NCBI GenBank assembly: GCA_014529385.2
Contig: CM043946.1
Coordinates: forward strand, 37,088,058 to 37,152,057
DNA: 64,000 bases
Origin: Adiantum capillus-veneris
Taxonomy: Eukaryota; Streptophyta; Polypodiopsida; Polypodiales; Pteridaceae
Direction of reading: 5' to 3'
Part shown: in pieces, positions 45,888-56,445 of the stretch
Layout of the letters: every line of letters starts with the position of its first letter
Numbering within the stretch: the first letter of the stretch is position 1
Translations under genes and position numbers: made by a program
Notes under the pieces: generated by a model
The model's database searches: none
Seen by the model: only the letters and a program-made list of their open reading frames with translations
What the model was told of the DNA's origin: nothing

Positions 45888-47869
45888 TTAAAGCCGCCTG
45901 ATGCATGAACTCATGAGCATGAGGTTCAAGACCAAGTACTTGCAGAAATATGAAGTAAATGTGCTTACATGGCATATACACAAGGCGCTTGCTTCCTGGT
46001 TTTGAAAATCCTTGCAAGTACATCTAGGAAAATATGACATTGTCATAGAGTATGTCACTCCCTTTGCACTTGACCCCACAATATTAACATAGAAAACATG
46101 TGTTTCATTGCAAACCACAATGACCTCTCGCACTAGCTCTGCTGCCATGGTTTTACGCACTTCAATCTTGCCATGAAACTCCTTTGTTGATCGTGATCTC
46201 CAATCTTTCCATCTCTAAATTTGGGACGGATCGATGCTGCTAGCAACTCTTTGGTTCAATGGAACTATTTCATGCATTCTTGATGTTGATGTAACTCCTG
46301 CTTGCAAAACAAAAATATTGGCTTGTAGGTGCGTTACCTCTTGAGGTTGCAAATTTGTGCCCTCTGCGACCACCCAAACATTGGGAGATGGACCTAGTGG
46401 CCCTTCGACTATGCTGTGAACCTTCCGGGTGTGCATATTATTGGAGTTACAAAACCAAATAAACCCTTCCACAAGGCCTCCGAATTATGAACCAGATGGA
46501 GGATATTTCGTGCGACCCCAAAAAAAGGAGTTGGCACCCCTATTTTGGCATCCGTTGAACAGGCATTAATGAACTTCCCAAATCGATCTCCATCTTTTGA
46601 CACCACACCGAAACAAGTCATCTTTCGCCTAGGTTCTATTCTCCTTATTGCTTAAACTGATTTTGCTACATTTACTTCGGGATATGGGACAACATTTGAA
46701 TCTTTTCTTGTGCGATGAAGCCCACCAATTGAAGTTGTCATTGTAACATACTCTGGCCTGTGGCTATCCTCCTCCAAGACAATATTTGCATCAGCAAAAA
46801 TTGGCCTCTTTTTTCTAATACTCTTTTCTTGGAGTATATTTCTATTCCTTTCAGGACTATTGACACCCATTTCATGATACAAATCTTTCCCCCCAATGAG
46901 GCACCCGTACATCCCACCAAGCCAACCATGTCTCCAATGAAGCAATCTCCCCTTCAATGGCCATTCCTGTTTTCCAAAATCTTATAAGCTCTCCCTTACA
47001 ATGCTTAGCCGCATTCTCTGTAGGTGCAGTTTTCCACTTGCGACACAAAATCTTGTGCTCCTCTTGAAATGCTAGACGGATGCACTTGACAGTATGTAGA
47101 ACCATATTTTGCTCCCAATGAAACAAACATGATCTCTCTTTGTTTGGAGTAGACTTCTTTGCTCCTCCAAAATAAACAGTACGCACAGCATGGATATCCA
47201 ATTGGCACTGTTTTCATCTGCCATAAATCCCCTGAACTTTGGCTTATCAAAACCCTGTTGCTTAACCACATTGTTCAACATCTTCCAAAATTCAATATGA
47301 GCATATTTATTTTCCACGCTAAACTGAGCAGTTGCAATGGTCAGCAACTCTCGTACATAAGGGTCATAGACATGCGCTGACATAATCGGCCATCCTTGAA
47401 CATGGTGAACATGATCAAAGTGCACCCACATTTGCTCCAAATTATCTCCAGGATGCATGCAATTCACCAAAACAACTCCACTACCCGGTCCCTTAATTGA
47501 CATTTTAAATACATGAGGTTGTACTTTATCACCCAATTGGCCTGGAAAAAGGATACTATGGATAAAAGGATATCTGCACTTGCTTCTCAAGTCAAGCACT
47601 GCCTCAAGACCTTTTGAAGTGATATTCTTTGATCTTTTTGCAGACTCCAAACTTCGTTCGACTCTCCTTTTATTTGACAGGGGAGTCATACTGACAAGGA
47701 ATTCAGCAAATTCCAAATCTTCAATCATAGCACTTGAAGTTGAACCTGCTCCAATAAGCTTTTCCATGATAAGATCATTAGTGGTGGCTCGCTCCAATTG
47801 TTTCGCTGTCACCAAAGGCTCGTGACTTGCTCTATCAAGCAACATTTCATGTATGTGACTTTCAACCAT
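45888..47869 (-). pseudogene. MULE-type (Mutator-like) transposase with SWIM finger, decayed
   Basis: From 47869 on the - strand a 265-codon frame includes MSAHVYDPYVRELLTIATA (region of the first catalytic Asp) and FRGFMADENSANW (second Asp region). The reading then shifts frame to ERSCLFHWEQNM and WLAWWDVRVPHWG. The C-terminal part has YFPRCTCKDF near 46020, the start of a SWIM zinc finger. At least four frameshifts or stops separate the pieces (frames at 47201-46872, 46957-46652, 46472-46215, 46160-45888). MULE transposases cut and paste DNA through a DDE core; this one is dead. A FAR1-like domesticated gene is unlikely because of the lesions. Confidence 0.75.
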
Positions 47870-48649
47870 CCGACTCCTCCCTTCTGCACATGTATTTTAT
47901 AAAATATATATTAGAAATAATAATTCACTATATAATATAGTCACAACATGAAATATAAAGTGCTTCAAAAAATGAGCCAGATTTTAGTTTTTAAAGGACT
48001 AAAAAAGAACCTGTTTTAGTTTTAAAAACACTAAAAAAACGAGTCTGCTTTTAATTTTTAAAACACTAAAAAAAACGAGCCTGCTTTTAGTTCTTTGAGT
48101 TTTACGATTTTCAGTCAATCGATTATATTAATGACAGCTAAACTTCACCTACCCAATTAAATGTCCCATGCACAATATCCCATGCCGAAGTTAAGGGTGT
48201 TTACACACTGCTGAGTGTTTTTGGTTTATTAAATTCTAAGACAAGTTTTTGCGTGCTGAAAAGAGTGGTTGCCTATTGAGTTTGTTAGAGAGGCCACCGA
48301 TGAAATTAAAAGGAGCTACACCACAGTACTATGGGGGATCAATAGATGGAGCATGCGACAATAGCTTAGGTTTAAAGGATGGGGGTGTGTCAGTTCATGG
48401 ATGCTCTTAGTTAATAAAATGGAAAATTACCAAAATACCCCTGTAATTCAATGTTTTAGATAACGTTTTCAAGGCTCATGTTTTAATTAAAATTAAAATC
48501 CTTCTGTAACGCTCTCTGTAAATCTTGAATTGGAGTTGAACCCTGGGCTTATATAGCCCACCCACAACCTAGAGCTTGTGATTGTCCATTGCCCTGGGAG
48601 CATGCCCTGCACAGCCCAAGAGATATGTTGGAGGGGTACTGCACCCCCC

Positions 48650-48723
<74 letters not shown>

Positions 48724-49089
48724 GAGCTCAGAGACAATCTTTTGATCAAGGCAGAAATGTGCTAAACCATTACCAAAATTAGTTGGGATACTAATATCCC
48801 CATTCAAAGCAAGGTACTCCATGGCCTTCCACTTGCATTCCAAAGTCGGACCTTCAACTCTTCTAGCCAGTGTATAGGAGAATCATGGTGGAAACTCAAA
48901 CCCAAGTGCTTATGTTGGGATAAGTTGCCAAGGCTCTGCCAGGGTATATATGGGACCGTTGAGCAAAAAACCAGAAAGCTGCAAGTATGCCACATTATGC
49001 ATGTTGCTCAATTATAGAAGCAGTAGGATAAACCAAACTTCTATAGAAGGATTAACTAAACTTCTGTGTGGCTTTCTTATCATTGTGAT
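47870..49089. other. Intergenic tract with CTAAAAAAA repeats and (GA)n
   Basis: Three degenerate copies of a ~40-bp unit (AAAACACTAAAAAAACGAG then CTGCTTTTAG) at 47975-48095, and a (GA)n run at 48653-48721. A TTATATAG box near 48549 is seen but no gene follows it. Confidence 0.6.
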
Positions 49090-49510
49090 TCTAAGCCTAA
49101 ACTACTTGTAACCATCCACACCGGTGTGTATGGCTAGAAGGAGTTTTGAATGTGAAAATCTACCTATTTATAAGCTTCTCTTAAAACTATCTAAAGCCAT
49201 CCACGCCGGCGTGGATGGCTAGAAGGAGTTTCTGGCGACATTGGTTTAGGGGTAGTGATTCATTCTTGCATTGAATTTAATCATGTTTTATGAAGCTTAG
49301 AAAGCTCCCTCAAGCTATCCACGCCGACATGGATGTCTAGAGGGAATTTCTAAAGATTAAATTTTCTAATTGATCATGCTTTTTTTAGAATTGCTAGCAC
49401 CCCTCTAGCAATCCACGCTGAGATGGATGCTTAGGTGGAGATTAATAAGATAAAGTTTTGATTTTTTGAATTGCCTCTAGGCATTCGCGTTGGCATGGAC
49501 GCCTAGAGGG
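49090..49510 (+). repeat. Five degenerate palindromic repeats, ~90 bp apart
   Basis: Five units centre near 49125, 49208, 49325, 49415 and 49490. Each carries a palindrome followed by GGCTAGAAGGAGTTT or GACGCCTAGAGGGAATTTT-like sequence. In the second unit (49197-49218) CCATCCACGCC is followed at once by its exact reverse complement, a perfect 22-bp palindrome. The others keep both arms with one to five changes. The array ends about 150 bp before the ATG of the ParB-like gene. Confidence 0.88.
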
Positions 49511-49657
49511 AATTTTAGTGAAGTAAATAAATTGTTTTTGGTTTTGTTTTGCAAGTCCTTCAGTTCGTGGACGAGGTTGCAGAGGGAGACGGATTTCTTA
49601 AACTCAATCTTCCAGTATCTTAGAGAGCAATGATCAAATAAGTGCAGTCTCTCAGAT

Positions 49658-51026
49658 ATGACAGATGGTTTGGAGACACAGGAGGTGGAGATGCAAAGTC
49701 AGGACTTGGGGCTTGAATCCATAAATGAAGTTGATGAATCTCTTGCCCCACAAGAGGCATGTTTTCAAATAGTGCCTTATGTCGTAAGAGATGAAGTAGC
49801 AGTAGAGATTGAGATAGGGGAAGAGCACAAACTTTACATGCATAGAGGACGAGATATTCTTCAATGTACTCGCATGTTTATTTGTTTTGATTGTCCACCA
49901 ATTCTTTTATGTCGATTGATCCCTTATGCAAGGGTGAGAGGCTTACGAGATGATGTTAGTGGATTGAAAGCTGGTTTTGCAAAGGAGGGCTACATGCAAG
50001 AAAAAGGAGATTTTATTGTTTTAGTTTGGAATTGCAAGAAGGAGGAACCTTATGTGACAGGTATTTCATTTCTCTGCTTTGGTCTTTCCTACTGTCTGTT
50101 TCTATGGTGTTTTTTTATGTTCTCATAAATAGTAGCTGAGTGTGCTTTTCTGCCTATGATTATCTTTTTTCTAGAGGACCTTCTTACTTCATGGGACCCA
50201 ATATGGGTTGATATACATAAAGAGTTGAAATTGAGCTTTCTAAAAGACCAAATGTTCAAGTTCTCTCTAATAAAATGTTCTACGTTTGGGAGGGTAATCA
50301 TAGAACGGTCGCTTGGATGGCTTCTATTAAAGAGATATTCTCCATTGATCGAGAGAAACATTGTAGTGTGTTTTGTACAGTTATTGATCCTACTCAAGTG
50401 CCACAGATATCTCTGCTTAGTATCTTGCAAAGAATGAATTTGTAAGCTTCATGACTTTCTATATATTTTAGCAAAAAATTTCTATGTTGTGTTTGTGACT
50501 TTGTATATATTGTATATGACCTTGGAATAGCATGAATACACATGCTCTTGTAGTCACACATCTTAGGGATGAGCTTGTCAACTGCTCCCACATTTGTGCA
50601 GCAAATTATGAAGCCTATGTAACAGGGCTACCAAAAAAAGATCAAAAGTTGATTGCTGCAGTGCGTAAGAAATACTCGAAGGGTGTGGAGCCTTCGTATC
50701 CACTTACTCGTGGATACTTGGGAAAGCTCTTATACGATGTGAGTGTCATTGGCTTGCTTTTTTCGACCAATCTCATATTTGTTTTTTGTGAAAATTACAT
50801 ATATTAAATTGTGTATTGAAGGATAAAATATCCAAGTAATAGAGCCAAAGAGTATGTGGTTGTTTTTTGCAAATTATTTATTTTTAAGTATGTGTTGAAG
50901 GTTCAAATGTCCAAGGAATTGAGCCAAAGCATAGAGCAAGCTAGGCACACAATGACAACTGAAGAACTTATAAAAGAGGAGGAGAAAATATTGAATGATT
51001 TAGCACTCAAATATGGAGAGTACTGA
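49658..51026 (+). pseudogene. ParB/sulfiredoxin-fold-like gene, four exons, one frameshift
   Basis: The model is 49658-50060, 50175-50441, 50531-50738, 50889-51026, with GT..AG introns throughout (GTATTT, GTAAGC, GTGAGT donors), about 338 residues. Exon 1 starts acidic, then has RLIPYARVRGLRDDVSGLK (about residues 84-104) and GDFIVLVW, like the N-terminal ParB fold in which a position-specifying loop precedes a 'no Glu, Arg' box. Exon 2 carries YVWEGNHRTVAWMASI, resembling the GxxR(xx)A box of ParB (GERRxRA) and sulfiredoxin (GCHRxxA) that holds a nucleotide phosphate. Exons 3-4 are helical (THLRDELVNCSH, then EELIKEEEKILNDLALKYG). The exon lengths total 1,016, one short of a multiple of three, and the frame shifts within 50262-50275, so exactly one base is missing or two are extra. 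Family placement rests on motif reading. It could be a young pseudogene or an assembly error in a live gene. Confidence 0.55.
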
Positions 51027-52729
51027 TAGCTATTTTTCGACTATTATAAATTGTCATAGTGAGCTACCTCACCCTACCAAAATCACCCAAACACTGTGGC
51101 TATCCCTACCATTTCACTGTACATAGGCATGTGTGAGTTAGGGGACTTTCCCTATATTTTCTTCAAAACCCTCAATTAGCTAGTCATCGGGCTAGTTGAG
51201 CCAAAAAAAAAAAAAAAAGTATATTGTGGCCTCTTTGTGTGTAAATATTTCATTGTATATAGGGCCTAAATATAAGGATTTTTTATAATTATTTTGGTAT
51301 TTATTTAAATATTTATACTTAGGTGTGTGTTATTTACGCTATGTGCATTGACTCACCATTATCACAATTTTTCTTACCATACTCTTTATTCCATAAAGAG
51401 ATAATTTCATGCAAGCTTCTCTTATTTTTGGTGTAACTCCATACCAACAAAAATCCAAAAAAACTAGTTTTATTTATGTGTATATTTTTTCACTATTGTG
51501 ATTTTTTTCCTTCCTATATCTATTCTCTATTACTCTCATAAATTAGAACACCAAAAATATTCATCTTTTTATGGTAGACTTATAATGAGAGAGATTTATT
51601 TAGACCCCTTTATATTTTTTCCACCTATATTATTTATATTTGACATGTACATATTTTTTTAGACCCCTCAATATTTGATTTCCTTAGTTGTACTATTCAT
51701 TTATATCATGATCTCAACAATATCTTCAATTATAGACCTACCAAATAAGGTCAAAGGGTATGTGGCATGCATGCATGCACTATGGGGGGCTCACTCTTGG
51801 AAGTATTCAAAAGAATCATCCAAAGAAGGACCTCACAAGGACTTTGTGCAGTGGAAAAAAACAGTCGTTTTTGCTGAATTTTTAAAGATCACATGCTCTC
51901 CGAATTTGAAAAGGTGATACAAACAAAAGTTGTAGATTGTGGGTTGTGCTTTTACCTCAAATATTTTCATATTTTTTTAAGCTACGAGCTGTGAGCTATG
52001 ATTTTATTGGTGGACCCCAGTTTGCCCATGCTATGCAGCCACACTCCCTCTTCTACTTTATCATTTTCCTCTTTCACACACACTTCTCCACTCATCATCC
52101 CCACCTCTCTGCACCCTACTCACCTTCTTCTCAACCTTGAAGAATAAGAGAAACCATGGTGAACTCATGTATCCTACACACACTTCCATTCCGAAATTGA
52201 CCACCTAGTCTCATTTTTCCTCATCCATATTACCCATATCTATCAATAAAAACCATAAAATTCAGCCTCTTCTCTTGAAAGACAGCATCATGGTGATTGA
52301 GTACTCATATTCAATTACCTTGGCTCCCAACTAAGTTCAAGAGTGGAGAAAAAACGTACCGTCAAAGCTAGTGGACCGTCAACAAGCGTCAAAATTGACC
52401 CTACTCAAGACACTTGGAGCATCAACATTGTAAGAAATCCATATTTTCTTACCTATTAAGAGTTTTTTCTTCCTTATTTGTATCCTACATGGATACTCCC
52501 ATTGTAAATATCCAATTCCATTTGTAAATCAAATAAAATACTAACTCTACTAATTTACTAACACTAACCTCGTATGAAAAGTCCTATCACCTCCACTTCT
52601 CTCCTCTCTCTTTTCTTCATCTATCCCCACCAACTTCTTGATAATTCCAAGCAAAAGAAATTAGATAAGTGCTGAAAATCTAACCCAACCATGGTTAGAA
52701 GAGTAACCCTAGCCCTCAAAATTGCTATA
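51027..52729. other. AT-rich intergenic tract
   Basis: Contains a poly-A run near 51209 and a GCATGCATGCATGC stretch near 51767, but no coding region, terminal repeats or RNA gene that I can support. Confidence 0.5.
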
Positions 52730-52738
52730 AAAGGAGGG
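52730..52738 (+). promoter_or_regulatory. Possible TATA box in repeat IR2
   Basis: CTATAAAAGG lies just upstream of the inverted-repeat arm and would drive transcription rightwards through it, as a U3 promoter would. Suggestive only. Confidence 0.35.
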
Positions 52739-52795
52739 TGTAGCTAGCACCAAAAGGGGAGCCATGCTATAGCTTGAGAAGCCAAGCTCAACCTA

Positions 52796-53570
52796 TCTAG
52801 AAGGAGCTCTTGAGTGGAAGCTCATTGTCTTATGCATATGCATGTGTTGTATTAGGGGTTATTAGCAAGGGAACTCTATGCCATTGTAAGAGAGAGTGAT
52901 TATTCAATTGAGAGTAGGAAATCTATCATTTCTCCTAGTAGTGTAAGCCCAATATTTGCTGAATCAAGGAGGGTGGATTTGGAGTAAGCTTGGATACTTT
53001 GTCTCTCTCCCAACGTGAAGTAATGGACAAGAATGATGTTTAAGTGTCTTGGTTTTTTTTTAAAGATCTTGATAGCTTGTCTTTGGGTGTTGTCATCAAT
53101 TTAGCCATAAATCCCACATATTGTAAGAGGGCGACAGGGTGGAGAGGACTTCCCTGGCCTTAAGACAGTGATTGGGGTGGCTTTTCTTGTGATGTGATGT
53201 GTTGTGGTGTAATTTACTCAAGCTATGTTGAACAAATACTAATCTCACTTTCATTGGTCATGACAGATTTGTAAGAAGGTATTAGTGCAACAAGCACCCC
53301 CTCCCCCTTCCCTCTTTTTCTTACATATATAATTGTGTTTGCTTGATCACTGCCGATAAATTTCAAAGCAGCCCGAGCACTATCTCTCTTTCTCTCTACG
53401 GGTCCTAGTTCGCACCCAAAACTAGGTGGTGTGCCAAATTTGTGTAGGGTTAGGTTGCGGGTTTGTGTGTGTGTTTGCTGTTTTTTCCAACCCCAACCCA
53501 ATTGAGCAGCACGAGAGCTTAGAAGGGTGCTTAGAGGCCACTCTTCTTGTTTCCCGCCCCGGACCGCCTC
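52796..53570 (+). repeat. Inverted repeat IR2, left arm
   Basis: Reverse complement of 63127-64000, from TAGAAGGAGCTC on the left to GGACCGCCTC on the right, with substitutions and a shorter CT array. It may be an LTR-like or other unclassified repeat; no TG..CA boundaries or primer-binding site could be confirmed. Confidence 0.85.
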
Positions 53571-53649
53571 AAATTGGTGTTCCCAATGAGGAACCAACTT
53601 GTGTATGTTTTTTTGTAGAATCAATCTTTAGAATAGTCAAGTAGTTTGC

Positions 53650-54096
53650 ATGAATCACGAGAATCTGTATGATCCTTTCATTCCAATTGCAAGGCAAAAG
53701 GTACACATAATTGTTAGTACTAAGTTGCAATTTCAACGCGTAATTCGTAGAGTTTTAGGTTCTCTTAGGTTAGCCGAAATAAACGCTTCGGTAAATCCTT
53801 TTATTTTGTCTCTCATTAGGTACGATCTTAGTTTTGATGTATATATCTTTGTTCTATTTTAGGCATTAGGTTATGTATAGAGCATGGATAATGGCCCAAA
53901 AATTTTCGCTTTTTACTTCACACCACATACTAGGATAAATATTGCACTCAGTAGAAAGATACATTTTCAGCAGCGTATGGTGTTTATGTTTGGGGCTGAA
54001 AGAACAGGGGAAATTCTTGCATCTCCACAGCCTGTCATTCTACCTCTCATCAACTACCACACTTCTTTTGATATACATGTGTTCATTTTATTTTAA
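53650..54096 (+). other. Two tandem related small frames, unknown
   Basis: Frames 53650-53862 and 53884-54096 are each 70 codons and end (V/I)FVLF or VFILF then stop. Their C-terminal 46 residues align (K-x-x-F-Q, E-I-x-A-S, I-L-x-L-I-x-Y, S-F-D) at roughly 40% identity while the DNA has diverged much more. That is the pattern of an old duplication kept at protein level. I recognise no family. They may be exons of a larger gene or an accessory region of the gypsy element that follows. Confidence 0.45.
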
Positions 54097-54102
54097 AATT
54101 AA

Positions 54103-55039
54103 GTGCGGTCAAACAAAATAGTTTGTATGTTGGCTTTTTCTTTGTCCACGTTTGTTACAAAAACAAAAAAAACGATCATTTGTTCTAACAAGGAGTGTGT
54201 GTGCAGTGTAAATTCAATCCTTATAGATCTAGCTCTATTACCGATTAAATTGCAGGAGCAGGTAGTAAAGTGTCTCCCTCATAACAAAAGGGTGGTGAAG
54301 CGAAGACGAAAGGTCTTGCGTGTGGATTCCATTTTCCTTTTGTTGTTGGGCACTAAGGAAGACCGTACATTCATCCAAATAGTGTGTGCCCTAAGATTGG
54401 TAAATAGAGTGAAATTTGGTGTTTGGCGAGTGCATTTCATCATTGAGGAAGACTCTTCAAGAAACTTGCGGCCAGAGTTCATGCTTTATAGACTCACATT
54501 TGTTGAATTTTTCCCTCAATTGCGTCTTATTAATAGCCTTCCTTTCACTTTCAACAAAGGAGATGGGGAGCTATTTAGGGATTGTCTTAATAAAGAGAGC
54601 ATAGAGAAGATTGCAAATTTGTATAAATTCTCATCCTTCTCTACTTTCTATGACACTTTGTTCATAGAGACATTGTAAATCTCTTGACGCTTATGAATGA
54701 TTTAACCATAATCCTAAGGAGTTTTTGTCCAGGAGTTTTGTAGCACAAGTGGAGTCTTTAAATCTTGCAAGCTTGATTAGACTTGAGGAGAATGTTCTTT
54801 ATGAAATTGTGAGAAGGTTGCCTCATTCCGACTATGTGGAACTCGAAGGAAAGGAGCTCTTAGTCAATTGCTACTTTCTCAGAGCCTTCGACGATCATGA
54901 AGATCTAGTTTTTATACAAACCGCTTGTGCATTGGGAATTGTAGAGCAAGTTCAATTCATTACTTGGGACGTGGTTGCTCTTCTAGATTCAGAAAATGAA
55001 GTTTTAGAGATTTCTGTATATTGCCTTAGCTTTGAATAA
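54103..55039 (+). other. Second tandem pair of related frames, unknown
   Basis: Frame 54103-54678 (191 codons) and frame 54725-55039 (104 codons) share the pattern LxExVxxxLPH, then FIQxxCALxxVxxVxFxxW, then a run ending near LINSLPF (past the stop in the second copy). Basic residues dominate the first, acidic the second. No known domain recognised. A small (about 50-bp) gap separates them. Confidence 0.45.
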
Positions 55040-55231
55040 TTTCAACCCTTCTTAGAGCTCATAAATAGTCTACCCTTTTTTTTAATCAAAAAAATCGAGA
55101 CCTCATTGAAGCTTGGATAGCTGAAGAAGAAAACCTAGAGTGGTACTTTCTTACTTCTTCATTTGCAGGCGAGTGGTTCTAAATTTCTATTGTATCCCTT
55201 TGTTGCAACTCGTGTTGTAATCTTTCATAAT

Positions 55232-55856
55232 AATGGAAAGCCAACGCCAAATGTCCGGATATCCTCTTTTCTTTGGAGAGCCTGGAGAGGATGCAGAATT
55301 ATTTTTAGCAATTTCAAGATGTCTTGTCGTATCATGAGGATAGTAACTGATTAAGAACGCGTAGAGATGTTTGAAGTGGTCCTTAGGAAAGATGCTAGCA
55401 CTTGGTTTGACTCGTTGCCTGAGGAAGTTAAAGGGAATTACACGGAAGTTGTGAATCATTTCAAGAGATACTTCTTTGATCCCCAAAACACTCAAAAACT
55501 ATGGCAAGACATTGTTTCTCATAAACAAAAAGACCTAGATGACTACTAGTACAAGCAAGAGTTTCTACATCTTTGGGCTGTATGGGTGAGAAATGTTGCT
55601 AACCCTGGTGATGGTGCAGAGTTCCTAAAGAAGGAGAGGTTCATAGCCGGACTCTTTCCTGACCTTAAGATAAAAGTTGAGGCGAGTGCACTTGCTACCT
55701 TTGATACAACTGAAACTAGGGCTGCTGAGAAATATAGAAAACTCAAGTGCCTAAGGGGAGAGGTTCCAATAGAAGGTCTTAGACCCAAAGGTAAGTCACA
55801 AGCATCGACATCTAGGGAGCTTCCTGAGGTAACAGCTGAAGTAATCGAGAAGTTAA
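55232..55856 (+). pseudogene. Gypsy gag, left part, interrupted by copia insertion
   Basis: Begins MESQRQMSGYPLFFGEPGED, then a short frame-shifted stretch, then VLRKDASTWFDSLPEEV and the gag-domain helices (HFKRYFFDP, YKQEFLHLW, RFIAGLFPDLKIKVEA). The frame continues to EVIEKL and is cut by the copia element at 55857; the capsid-coding sequence resumes at 61035. A TAG near 55547 and a TAA near 55352 also break it. Confidence 0.85.
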
Positions 55857-56083
55857 TGTTACCATATACATGTGGTAGTGATGTGTGTGAACACACTAGG
55901 ACCGCCGGGGCATTTTTTCCCTCTTTAGGAGGTTTTTTCCCCCGTGCATTATATATACGCCCATCACTCTAGGGCTATCTATCTTTCCATTGCACACTAA
56001 GTAACACACTGTCTATTGTGTGCCTTAAGCTTCCTTCGTCTTCTCCAAGCTGTGTGTGTTTCTCTGCAACCCTAATTCCAACA
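55857..56083 (+). repeat. Copia 5' LTR, 227 bp
   Basis: Starts TGTTACC and ends CCAACA. A TTATATATACG box near 55949 is the likely promoter, about 30 bp before the transcript start region. Confidence 0.96.
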
Positions 56084-56085
56084 AT

Positions 56086-56097
56086 TGGTATCAGAGC
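56086..56097 (+). other. Copia primer-binding site, initiator-Met tRNA
   Basis: TGGTATCAGAGC two bases after the 5' LTR, a perfect consensus match. Confidence 0.93.
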
Positions 56098-56445
56098 AGG
56101 TCATGTCCTCCCGGGCTTAGTCGCCAGCTGCTCCAGCACATGCCTGCTCACTTTCTCCGATTTCAGTGAGCTTTGGCAAGCGTTCACAGGTCGACAAATA
56201 TTTTGGGCGAGCTCGAAGAGCTCGGTCTGCTCAGAATTTTGATTTGGGCTCATTTCGGCCTCCGTTTCCACTACAGGCAGTACTGCATAGGCTATTTCGT
56301 CATTTTGTGCAGATTTTCTGTCAGTGCCGTTTTCTGCATAACAGGTGCCTTATAGTCTTCTACGGTTTGTGCTATATAGCACAAGTTGATCCCGCTCCAT
56401 TTCTCCTATTTTCGGGCAGTTTTCACATCAGGTGCAGCATTTACC

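Noticed and set aside
49090-49510. CRISPR-like array
   Set aside because: The palindromic repeats are degenerate, spacers are not unique-length inserts, there are no cas genes and the DNA is eukaryotic.
51740-51917. Short frame with GCATGCATGCATGC as an exon
   Set aside because: No splice context, homologue or codon signal; an AT-rich intergenic background frame.
53223-53624. 133-codon - strand frame in the IR2 left arm
   Set aside because: A similar short reading exists in the right arm, but it is broken there and the region behaves as a non-coding repeat.
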